This document shows, in pieces, positions 42,701 through 54,015 of a stretch of DNA of 64,000 bases. This DNA comes from Caenorhabditis elegans. Its lineage: Eukaryota > Nematoda > Chromadorea > Rhabditida > Rhabditidae. Positions within the stretch are counted from its first letter, which is position 1; every line of letters starts with the position of its first letter. The stretch covers positions 2,790,001-2,854,000 of the forward strand of contig NC_003279.8 of the NCBI RefSeq assembly GCF_000002985.6, given 5' to 3'. The position numbers were made by a program, and so were the translations under genes. The notes under the pieces were generated by a model that was not told where the DNA came from, searched no databases, and saw nothing but the letters and a program-made list of their open reading frames with translations.

Positions 42701-44847
42701 CTCCGAATTTTATGTTACCGTAAATAATTTTTAACAGAGGAAAAACAACTAGAAAAAATCAATGAAAATTTTTCATGGCCAACTCTTCTTATGGAAAAGT
42801 GTAAAAATACAATTTTTAGACTATTTTGTTGGTAATTTGTGTAAAGAAAAGTCGCACAAAAACTACAGTAACTACAGAAAGAATTGAAAAAGTAAAAAAA
42901 AATTCTCACGAAAATTAGAGAAAATCGAGAGGCAGATGTTGTTGAGCCACCAGGCGTAACAGACAATGAGTGTCTGGAAATGTCTAGTAGTAATAATCTA
43001 GAAACGCTGCAACAAAGAAGGGCTATTTCCGTTCTCACCCATAGGAAAGGTGACAGGTTTTTAGTAAATAGGGGGAGGTGGTGGCTCTGGCGATGAGCTG
43101 GAAAAAGAAGGTCATTAAGCGAGAAATTTGAATAAAACCTAATCAGACCGCAATCGTCGCGCGGAGAGATACGCATCTCGAAAATTCATCCATTTTTCTT
43201 GCCTGCCTAATTTGAAAATTGCGTGGCGACAGCCAGCTATCCGCACTTTCCATCTTGGTGGGGCCCCTCCCCGAAGATGGAGCGGAGTCCCCCTCCCTGT
43301 CAATAATTTATGTAAGAATATTGGGGTCTCTCCTTTAGCACTCGGAGTGTAGAAAACATCGATTGATCATCAATTGACATGCAACCATCCGCGATGCTGC
43401 TACTGCTGTTTCACGAGGGATTAGCGTGGAAATGTGAATGTGTGTAGAAGCAAAAAAGGAAAGAAGAGAAGAGGGAACGTTTGAATTTTTGAAGGACATT
43501 CTGAGATGAAGAGGGAGAGAGAGAGGACAAGCGTAACCATTTGTTTATATGAAAAAAGGTGGAATGTTTTGATTCATCTAGGCGTGAAAATCTCCCGGGG
43601 AGCGGTCGGTGCCACGTGGATTTTTAAATTTTAGGTCTCAACGCGACCGCACAATTTCATATGACAGGCGACAGTAGACACCTTGCTAATTCGAAATTTG
43701 CTTTCATTCTTATTACACAGTCGCAAAAATTCGTGTATTTTGTGTAAAACGCGGTCTTGACACGACACATTTTTGTTGAATTCGAAAAGGAATGCGCCTT
43801 TAAAGAGTACTGTAATTTCAAGATTTTTTTGGACCAAAACCGCATATTTTCAGAACTAGAAAAATGTTCAAATTGATAAAAATAATTGCAAAAAATTATA
43901 CAGAACACTTAAAGGCGCATACAATTGGGCGTCAAACGATTTTTTCCGGCAAGTCGGTAAATGGCCGGAATGGAAAATTTCCGGCAAACTGGCAATTTGT
44001 CAAATTTGTCGACAAAAAAAATTTGCCGAACACCAATTTCCGCCCACCCTGATGAAAGTTTCCTATCGAAATCGACAAAAAAGAGAACAACCGTTACTGT
44101 ACTCCTTTGCAAGCCCTATTCCAATTTTTTTCCAAAAAAATATGTTCAATTTTGGCCTAAAATTGTCAAATTTTTATTTTAACTATCTGAAGGTAAAATT
44201 TTTAATTTTCTTACCCCTTTTATTTCAAACGGTCGCCCTGTCACCGCCCGCCTCTCAGTGCAGTCAGTCATCTGTCTTTGTCATAAATATAATGGATGAT
44301 CAGCTCTCACAGTGAACAGAGTAACTGCTCTCTCTCTCTCTCTCCGGTATACGGCATTTGTTTAGATTCAACAGTGTAAGTATGTCACCCCCAACCAACC
44401 AACTCATTTATCCTCATAATACCACTACTTTTAATCTTCACACTTTCGTGTCAAACTATGGGTTATTGGGGGGAAAATGGGTTGGTGGCAGGAGCCAGGG
44501 GAAAATTTTATTGGAATTTCCACTGATTTTTGCTTGACAATGTCGAGAAAATTGCAGAGAAATCGATTTTTAAAAGGGCAATGGAGCTTCGATGCATGCA
44601 CCATGTGACCAAAAATTCAGAAACCGGCTAAACATTTATAATGTAGCCCTCTAGTTGCTCTAATGTTCGCTTAAAAATTTTAAAACCCAAAAAATCAATA
44701 TAAACCAGAAAGCTTCGATGCACCATGACCTATTCCAAATCTGGCTAGAATTTCAGATAGAATTGGTGGAAGACGCATGGGCAACTACAGAAAAGCTAAA
44801 ACTCAGGAAAAGCTAAAAATCGGGTCTCGTCGATGCACCATGACCAC

Positions 44848-45019
44848 ATGGTGTCAAATTGCCCTAATTTGGTGTGATCTACAAAAAATGCGGGAATTTC
44901 TTGCAGCGGAAATTGTGACGTCAGAACGCTCTTAACCATACGAAATCTGTTCAGAAGTCTGCGTCTAATATCCCGCATTTTTGGTAGATCACACCGAAAT
45001 GGGACACTTTGACACGACG
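44848..45019. mobile_element. GATCTAC inverted-repeat element, copy B
   Basis: The left end ATGGTGTCAAATTGCCCTAA is followed by GGTGTGATCTACAAAAAATG. The right end has GGTAGATCACACC and GGGACACTTTGACAC. The interior has GTGACGTCA and AGTCTGCGTCTAA. Confidence 0.7.
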
Positions 45020-48000
45020 TACATAACCTGCCTCTGCGGCGACCAGAAAATATCAAGAAAATTCAAAAAATCGATAAAACCAGAAAGCTTCAATGCACCA
45101 TGACCTGCCCTGAATCTCAGGCTGACCAGAAAATGTATGTGGAATGGGTGGCAGAAGCAGCAAGAAATTTGCTACAGGGAACCAAAAACCCAAACTGGGA
45201 GCAAGCCATTTCGAAATTAAGACAACTTCCGGTGACTAGAACCAACTGATAAGAGCCCCCCACATCGATACAAAAAGCAATATCATCACTATCGGAAAAA
45301 TGAAATAAAAGTGGAGACGTTTTGTCGAAGACGTCCCCAAACAGTCATCAATCCTCTACACCATTATATGTGTACACCTGACTGACTAATTGACCCGTCT
45401 TGTTCTTTTTCCTTCCCCTTATCGCGCGCACGCGCGACTTGCCCCTTATCAGAAGACCCCTTAAACCACCCACCCCCTTTGGAGCATGGTGCATCGTGTT
45501 GACCTTTCGGACGGTACTGATAATGGTCGCGGATCGGTGTTCCCCGGTTTGATCTACCAGAATTGCGGGAATAGTCACATAAAACTTAAATTTCCCGCAA
45601 TTCTCGGAGATCAAACCGCAAATGGTTCGCCGTAGTAAGGTTACCTAAAGGAAGCACGAAAAAAAGGAGCACGCAAAAAAAACAATTCCATATAAAAATT
45701 TGTAAAACAAAAACCGAGTGTTTGTGTTGAAGTAAGAGGGGAGGGTGCTTGCCTGGTGGTGGGGCAGTAAATCATTTGCCGCCCGAAGACCCCAAAGAAG
45801 ACGTTGTCGTCGTCGTTTTTCTTCCCCACTATTTGTCTGATCCCTCGCCACTATTTTTTTTTCGTTCGTCTCCACACCCAGTTTCCAAGACATTACATTG
45901 TGTGTGTGTGACGTGGCGAACTACTGTAGTTCGCACCTTACAGTAAACTGGCGGGTGCGAACGGAAGTGGTGGTGGAGGTGATCTGGGAGTGAAGGAGGC
46001 AATGAGGTGGATCATTGTTGTTATGGGGAATTGATCGTGGTGGGACCTTCTACGGTGGAAGAAAAAACTCGGGGACCTTCCTAAAGTGAAAACGGTCCAG
46101 AAAATTGCTAGAGTCGTCACACGGAATGTACTGTGAGACGCGAGCAAAAAAAAATGTCGCGTATAAGTTTCCCGCAATTTACAGAGGTCAAAACCCTTCT
46201 AGAGAATAGTGCTAAAAAAGCTTAAGGGGAAGACGAGAAATCTCGGCCACCAATTTCATTTTTTTGAGCGACAGAAATTGCGAATATTCAGAAAATCAGA
46301 TCAACTTTTGGAGAAAGAAAGCTCAATAGACTACGAGGTTGGCATAGACAAATTCGGCAAATCAGGAAAATTGCGGGTTTGCCAATTTGTCGGAAATTTT
46401 AAAATCCGGCAAGTTGCCGGTTTGCCGGAAATTTTAAAATCCGGCAAGTTGCCGGTTTGCCGGAAATTTTTGATTTCGGCAAATCGCCGGTTTCCTGTTT
46501 GCCTGATATCAATTTGCCTAGGATGCGTACATTTTTTTTTGCCGATTAAAATTGAAAGTCTAATATTCACAAAAAGAATTGCAAACCCATAATTTGCCGA
46601 AAAATTTTCAGCAATAATCCGTCAATTTCGGCATTTGCCGGAAATTTTCAAATCCGGCATTTTGCCGATTTGCCGATTTACCGGAAATTTTTAAATCCGG
46701 CAATTTGATCTACGAGATTGCGGGAAATTTACACTCGATTTTTCTACTGGCGTCTTAGAGTAAATTTCGTGTAATATCTCCTGCAATTCTTGGAGCTCAA
46801 ACCAGGTATGATATCTCGTGCAAAAAATAAATCCCTAGCGAGTTATCATCAAATCTCCCAACAAATCAGCACCTGTACAATTTTAGGCAGGGTAATAATA
46901 ACAATAAAAGCTCCAGAATGTCTCTCCGGGCTCGTATAACTGGCACATTCGCACGGTACACCGGTGTGATGGGGCGGCAAAGATGAAAGGAAGGGAATAT
47001 TGTCGTATAACTGTATATGTCTTGCATATGAGACGGGAAGCACCAGCAGCACGAGAATTTGACAGGTTTTTGGTGATTCGGGGGTTTTAGGGGAGAGGAG
47101 GAGCACCTGGAGCATCTAGCCAAGGGTTCCGGCTCCTGTCAAGGAAGCTAATTGTTTTTTGTACTAGAATTTTCTCACCGGGGCTAACTTCCGACTTCCC
47201 TGAACCTGTGGCTGGCTGAATAGTCTCAAAACTTGTTCTATCAACTGCAGAGCCCCCTGCATTCACGGGGGGGGGGGGGCCTCGTTAGCAAATCCTAGGC
47301 CACAGAAGTTTTATGGGGTTCGAGGGACGACAGCACTGAAGATCTAGTTCACAGGTGATTGGGGTTTTCTAGGCGTCGTAATAAATAGACCCACGGGCCG
47401 TTTCGAGCGGGCTGGTATGAAGACCCAAACTGGAACGTGGGGCGACTCGTAAACCCCACGAAATTCACAGAAAATATGAATCTACCTCTAAGTGATCAGG
47501 ACATAAATCGTGAACTGGCTAGCGAAAAATCAACAGGAAATGGCTCGATCGTAAAATATATGGCACATTACCTAGAATTAGAGTAATTCCAAAATGGTAG
47601 CTAGCAGGTCTAAGTGAGCCTGTTGTGGGTCGTGGGCCGCTCTGCGACCAAGTAGGCACTTATCTGATTTCTAAACGGAAGCTAAAAAAAAGCCCCCACT
47701 TAAATAAAAGCTTACCTTCTTTAAAATCCGCACAGCTAAACAGCCAAAAAGCCCACAAAAATGAAAGAAGCGGATCCCGCCAAAAGGGGCGGAGGATGAT
47801 GGGCTCCCTTTACAGTATGCTCAACGACAATCAACTTCAAGTGATACCACTTGAAATAGAGCATCCATTTCGCTCGTTTATCAGCAGCTACCCCCTTTCA
47901 AGCCAAACGGCGGCTGGATTACGGTGGATCGGTGTGCGCGCGCACGAGAGCCCAGTGTTGACAGACACCGTCCCCCCCCCGGCTTTGTATAATTAGCATA

Positions 48001-48152
48001 TATGTATTACAAGAGGAACAACTCAAAAGTGATAAGGTGTGCCTTGAGTGCTGGTACTTCACTATCGCTTTCTAACGGACATTGTGGTCAGTTTTGGTTA
48101 TCAATATGGACACAAACATGTACTACAAAAGAGATATCCGTAAAGAGGCACC

Positions 48153-48325
48153 TGGTGTCAAAGTGTCCCATTTTGGTTTGATCTTGGAAAAATGCGGGAG
48201 AAGAGAAGCAGAATTGTCAACTGATTTTGCATAGTTAAGAGTGCGCTGACGTCACATTTTCCTGGGGGAAAAATTCCCCCATTTTCTGTAGATCAAACCG
48301 CAATGAGACAGCCTGACATCACGTG
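48153..48325. mobile_element. GATCTAC inverted-repeat element, copy C
   Basis: The left end TGGTGTCAAAGTGTCCCATT is followed by GGTTTGATC. The right end GTAGATCAAACCGCAATGAG is followed by CCTGACATCACG. The interior retains CTGACGTCAC. Confidence 0.7.
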
Positions 48326-48900
48326 CGGGTGGTGGTGACCGCGCTCTACTGAGAATCGGGCGACTCACCGAATGAATTTCTGCCTCCACCGGAAAAATAA
48401 AATTTGAAAAAAACAACTGAAATTTTACCTTGCGAGACGGAGCGAACACCCGGAAAACTGAACACAAAAGGAGGTATACTGTGGGGCCCCGTTGTTGTCA
48501 AATGCTCTGTTAAACGGCGGGGGCCCCCACCGATCAAATGTAAGACAATAGGTACAATGGAATATATAGGCGGTTATGGAATACCGGGAGAAAAAAGAAA
48601 GAGATGCATTTCCTACCTATTATGAGCCATTTTTGAATAGTGAAAAGCTTTGAACAAAAACATTTTTTGGGGTAACTTTGAAGAGAAAAAATAAACGCTG
48701 GAAATTCTATGGGTCAGGGCAAAACAAGCTCTGGTGAAAACAAAAAGCTCTATGGATCGGCAATCAAGAAAAATATCAAAAAACCTTGTTGGCGCGCAAA
48801 TTGAGAGTTTGTCGTAAGTTTTCAGAACCGGCAATTGGAGAATTAACTTGAAATAATTTGCAATTTCAGGCACAAATTTCATACGGTTCTAATACAATCT

Positions 48901-51900
48901 GAGCCAAGAGTGGGCGGCAAATCGGCACAATGCCGGAATTGAAAATTTCTGGCAAATTGACAATTTGCCGGAATTGAAAATTGCCGGCAAATTGGCAAAC
49001 CGGCAATTTCCCGAAAATTTTCGGCAACTTGTGGTTTTGCACATTTTTTTGGAAATTTCAGAATTTCAATTTAAATCAGCAAAATTCTCTTAGATCCCTC
49101 TGAAAACTTCCGGCAAATTGATATTCGGGATACGGCAAACCGGCAATTTGCCGGAATTGAAAATTTCCGGCAAATCGGCAAACCGGCAAATCAGCTAACC
49201 GGCAATTTGCCGGAATTGAAAATTTCCGGCAAATAGGCAAACCGGCAAATTAGCTAACCGGCAATTTGCCGAAATTGCCACAAAGTACATTTGGAACGGC
49301 AATTTGGAACGGCCCACCTATGATCTGAGCCTGACGAGTTAATCGGAAACCGTGATAGTTCTAAAAGGCCTGAAAAAGGTCCGGAGAGCCCATTCCCTGG
49401 GCTTACGTCAAAAAAGGCTAAAATAAAACTGCCGGTCCCCTGTAGGCAAACGGTCTGCAGAGCAAGGCTGAGAAGAGCAGCACCCATAGCTGGTAATTAG
49501 AAAGGCAAATGATCAGGCTTACAATACCTTGCAAGAATTTCAGATTTCTGCCACCTGGCTTTTATGGACATTGCTTTTCGAAAAACCTAAAGAATCATCA
49601 ATCATCATTTTTCAAAAAACTACATCCTCTCGTCATTTCTCAGTCACACAAGAAAAAAGCCGGTCATCAAGAAAAAAAACGACGCGACTAGTGAATCAGT
49701 AATTGTTTGATGTTGCCGAGAGGAGGAAAGGTAAGAGACCTGGGAGGAGATTTGAATAGAGACGACACGCGTCAAATTTGAGGTCAAATTGGGGGTGAAA
49801 ACGGAGGAAAAATTGAGATGGCGCAGCAGCAGGAGGAGTAGGAGGAGGGAGAATTTGGAAGAAATTGAATGAGTGGGGATGGAGGGAGGCATGCAAAATC
49901 GGCTGACAAATTGAGAAGAGACAATGAGGAATTTTTTTTGTTGTTAGATTGTAAAAAATAGGTGGCAGATTTCGGGATGGATTATGGATGGAAAGGTGTG
50001 GAAAAGCGTGGCAAGACCCCAAAATATCTTATTTTAGGTGCGAGGGGGCTACTCGAAATTGGGGTACAAAGAAGTCCCAATTTCCAAAAATGCGTGGTTG
50101 CGTTCGGAAAGTGTAAATCAAATTTTGAAATTTTTTCAATATTCTCAAAAAATTCGAAAAACTTCAAAAAAAAAAATACAAACATGTGAAAATTCGTGGC
50201 GAGACCCATACCAGCTTAGGCTTAGGCTTAGGCTGAGGCGTAGGCTTAGGCTTAGGCCTAGGCTTAGGCTTAGGCGTAAAGTCAGGCTTACGGTAGGCGC
50301 AGGGTTAGGCTTAGGCTGGCGGTATAAGTCAGGCTATGATCGGGCAGAGCGTTTTTTGCAACGTGGCCTAGAAAAACCAAAAATTTGGCCACCATTTGGT
50401 CTTTGATTTTCACGTTAAATATTTTTGAAACTTGCCGACAATAGTCTTGAAAGGGGCATCTATTGTTCCACCGAGCCGATTTTCAAGGTGGCCGAGTTTA
50501 CGTATATCGCGGCCACGTAGTAAACAACCGGTCCTTTCTAAGTGGCCTAGGAAACGCCAAAACTCGGCCACACCTCTGCTAATACTGTCATAGAAATAAG
50601 CTGAATAAAGAATTTGCCGAGAAAAAATTCGTTCTAATAATTTCTGTGATTGTCGTGCCGAAACCCGGGTCGAACTCCCCCACGTATGACGTCACTAATA
50701 GTTCAGGGAGGTTCGACTCCTGCTAAAAAAAACTGTAAAATTCGAAAAATCGTCAGATCATGGTCAAAACTTCTAAGAAATGTATCAAGTCCCTTTTTGT
50801 TAATTTTTTTTTGTTGAGAAAACTCGGCCACCAACTTTTCCTCGTCCACACCGTCCAAACTGTGAGGGGTCGATTTCCAATTACCTAAAACTTTGGCTCT
50901 TCGAGCATCTACTTTGTTTACACTCATTTGCTGCCAGGAAGTCGTCTCTTTGTGACTCATTTGGCTACTACTCTCCACCCCAAACCTGCCCTTATTACCA
51001 CACAGCAGCAGAAACATAAAATAAACAAAAGTGACATTGATACCACCACACCGAGCAGGTCTTTCAAAAAAAAAAGAAGGCTGGTGACCTCAAAAGACAG
51101 GCAGTCCGAAAGGGACCGTATATATCGAAATATGATACCTTAGTTTTTTGTGGTGATGGGGGGTCCAATAACCGTAATATCCGTCCTCTTGTAAATGACC
51201 CCTACGGGATAATGGATGAGGGGACATAGTAAAGGGGGATTATGATGAATGGGCCATGATGAGACAACTTTGAGTTAGTTGTGGCGGAAATAGATCCAAA
51301 GTTGGGCAAACAGAATATTTGAATTTTGAATGGAAGGCGGGGGTGGTCGCAAAAAAACTCGGCCACTTTGAAAAATGAAAAAAATTCCCAGAAATTTAAA
51401 AAAATTGGAAAGTTCATTTTTACTCAACTTTGTGGTTAATTGTAGCACTCAAATTATCAAAAAAAAAAAAGTTTTTTGAGTATTCGGATTTTTCTGAAAT
51501 TTTATTTTTTATTATTTTTTAATTTTTCAAAAATGCATTTTTTTATAAGTTGTGTTTTAATTTAAAATTATATAGAAAAAATTGTTTAAAAAATTTTTTA
51601 TTTTTCGAAAACTTTGGTTATTTCTTTTGAAATTTTTAAATAGCTACATATATTTGAAAACTAATGTAGGTATTTAATAAATAAGGTAAAAATTTTATTT
51701 GAAAAATCAATGAAAATTCATGAAAATTTCAGTTCTTAGAAAGTTCGAGTAACTCGAAAATTTGAGTGAAAATTTTATTTTTTTTACAAAAAAAGGTAGA
51801 ATTTTCATTTTAAGTTGATTTTCTGTAATTTTAATTTTAAAAAAGTAAAAAAATTTTAAAATTCAGAAATTTAGTTTAAAGTCATTGAAAATTATGAAAA

Positions 51901-52570
51901 TTTCAGTTTAAAAAATTTTGCAAAAAATTTTTTTCAAGTTTTTGGAAAAATTATTTCTATTGAATACAATTTAAAAGAAGAGCAAATAATTGATTTTTTT
52001 TTTGAAAAAAAAACTAACAATTCCAAAAATGGCTATTTTGAAAATTTGGGTCCCGCCACGAATTGAAAGGAAGTCTCAGTGAAATCTCAAATTTAGACAG
52101 GTTATCTAAAGAAAATTCAAATAAAACTCTCCTAAATATAATCTGCAACGAATCTCATTAGGTAAAGATTGGCGTAACCTCTTAGATTTCTATCAACAGA
52201 TTGATGAGATTAATTTTGGGTGGTGAGAATAAGGTGGTGGTAAGAGACCGTAATTAGGGTGTTAATTCTGTGGAACATTTAGTTTTGGAGAAGTTGGTTT
52301 GTATGGAAAGAAGGTTAGCAAATAGTCAGTGGTATACAAGCAAATGTCAACACACAAGAGAGAGATTATTACATATCAAAGAAAAAAAAACATACTTTGG
52401 TGCAAATAAATTTTTGAAAAGAAGTAGCAGTGGTACCATGGTGGTTCTAAAATTTGCATGGCAACTATGGATTTAGAGAGAAAAACCAAGCTGCCAGGAG
52501 TTTCCTGAAATTAAATTTTCTTTGAAAACTCTGCTCATTTTGAATATACCATATTCATTCTATGCGCACG
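48901..52570. other. Gene-poor region, partly very AT-rich
   Basis: No supported exon. CGGCAA units occupy 48905-49310, including a near-identical direct duplication of about 65 bp around 49150-49270. A GC-richer non-coding stretch follows (49310-49500). The telomere-like array is at 50215-50325, and GTGGCCGAG dispersed motifs lie at 50370-50580, 50815 and 51355. 51400-52050 is almost pure A/T. Confidence 0.6.
50215..50325 (+). repeat. Degenerate TTAGGC (telomere-like) array
   Basis: About 15 units of TTAGGC with variants (GTAGGC, TGAGGC) in intergenic DNA. It is the third such tract in the window. Confidence 0.85.
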
Positions 52571-52574
52571 AACA

Positions 52575-54015
52575 TAGGGGTTGGCGGCAATTGCCGTTCG
52601 GCAAATTTTCTTTCCGGCAAATCGGCAAATATTCCAGCAAATTTGGCAAATCGCCGATTCGCCGGAAATTTTCAATTCCGGCAATGTGCTGGCTTGCCGG
52701 TTTGCCGAAAACTTTAATTCCGGCAATTTGCCCATTTGCCGATTTGCCGGATGACAATTTTCCGGAAGTTTTTATAGGGAATTTTTATTAGACAGAAACA
52801 CTTAAAATTGTCCCTTTTTGAAAAATTTTTCCCGTTTTCTTTAGATATTTTCATAGAATTTGATTATGTTCAAAATAGATGTAGGAACATTCATAGGATG
52901 CGTACAATTTTGCTGATTGAATTTTAAATTTTGAAATTTTCAGAAAAAATGTGTAATACCAAAATTTGCCGATTTTCCGGCAAATTCGGCAAATCTGCAA
53001 TTTGCCGGAAAATTTTAATCAGGAAATTTGCCAGTTTGCCAATTTGCCAACTTGCCGATTTCCCGAAAATTTTTAATTCCGGCAGTTTGCCCATTTGCCG
53101 GTTTGCCGGAAATTTCAAATTCCGGTAATATGACGATTTGTCGGAAATTTAAATATCAGCAATGTGCCGATTTGCCGATTGGCCGGAAATTTTTATGTTC
53201 CGGCAATTCGCCAACTTGCCGATTTCCCGGAAATTTTCAATTCCGGCAGTTTGCCCATTTGCAGGTTTGCCGAAAATTTCAAATGCCGGTAATTTGACGA
53301 TTTGTCGGAAATTTAAATATCAGCAATGTGCCGATTTGCCGATTGGCCGGAAATTTTTATGTTCCGGCAATTCGCCAACTTGCCGATTTCCCGGAAATTT
53401 TCAATTCCGGCAGTTTGCCCATTTGCAGGTTTGCCGAAAATTTCAAATGCCGGTAATTTGACGATTTGTCGGAAATTTAAATATCAGCAATGTGCCGATT
53501 TGCCGATTGGCCGGAAATTTTTATGTTCCGGCAATTCGCCAACTTGCCGATTTCCCGGAAATTTTCAATTCCGGCAGTTTGCCCATTTGCAGGTTTGCCG
53601 AAAATTTCAAATGCCGGTAATTTGACGATTTGTCGGAAATTTAAATATCAGCAATGTGCCGATTTGCCGATTGGCCGGAAATTTTTATGTTCCGGCAATT
53701 CGCCAACTTGCCGATTTCCCGGAAATTTTTAATTCCGGCAGTTTGCCCATTTGCCGGTTTGCCGAAAATTTTGAATTCCGACAACTTGCCGATTTGCCAA
53801 TTTGCCGGAAGTTTTGAATTCCGGCGACTTTCCGATTAGCCGGAATTTTAAAATCCGGCAACTTGCCGATTTGCCAAAAATTTTGAATTCCGGCAATTTG
53901 CCGTTTTGCCGATTTGCCGGAAGTTTTGAATTCCGGCGACTTTCCGATTTGCCGGAATTTTAAATTCCGGCAATTTGCCGATTTGCCGGAAATTTCAATT
54001 CCGGCATTTTGATTT
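52575..54015. mobile_element. Large composite CGGCAA element
   Basis: Begins AGGGGTTGGCGGCAATTGCC, the expected family end. It continues through CGGCAA units, the reversed family core (52780-52930), then more units containing a 164-bp tandem amplification, and stops near 54010 without a recognisable right end. Confidence 0.65.
53055..53765 (+). repeat. 164-bp tandem repeat, about four near-identical units
   Basis: The marker TCAGCAATGTGCCGATTTGC recurs at 53156, 53320, 53484 and 53648, exactly 164 bp apart, with virtually no differences between the internal units. Partial units flank both sides. Each unit is itself made of CGGCAA palindromic half-sites. Confidence 0.95.

Larger units (their letters stand above)
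40294..44300. other. Upstream region of pop-1
   Basis: No supported exon. It contains a three-unit degenerate tandem duplication (40560-41150), two adjacent hairpins (41238-41280), a CTCTGCGTCTCT motif (41565) and the complete palindromic element 42455-42700. A small CGGCAA remnant lies at 43935-44055. GC-richer purine-rich stretches near 41390-41700 and 43240-43330 may be promoter sequence. Confidence 0.6.
44301..48900. other. Gene-poor region with short direct repeats and inverted-repeat elements
   Basis: No supported exon. Direct repeats containing AAGCTTCGATGCACCATGAC lie near 44589, 44710, 44828 and 45087. GATCTAC-family elements are at 44848-45019, 45545-45618 and 48153-48325. CGGCAA units fill 46340-46720. 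Other items are a 13-G tract at 47267-47279 and a perfect 7-bp stem hairpin at 47436-47460. An open frame at 47625-47996 lacks an ATG start and was not accepted. Confidence 0.6.

Noticed and set aside
47625-47996. 123-codon plus-strand open frame
   Set aside because: It starts at a GTG, has repeat-like low-complexity parts, no flanking splice sites that extend it and no recognisable domain.
50655-50725. tRNA-like TTCGA loop sequences in an inverted pair
   Set aside because: GGTCGAACTCCC and GGGAGGTTCGACTCC form a hairpin, but no acceptor, D or anticodon arms can be drawn, so this is not a tRNA.
53028-53839. Overlapping open frames and regular spacing that resemble a repeat protein or a CRISPR array
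   Set aside because: They derive from the 164-bp tandem CGGCAA repeat. There are no unique spacers, and this is eukaryotic DNA.
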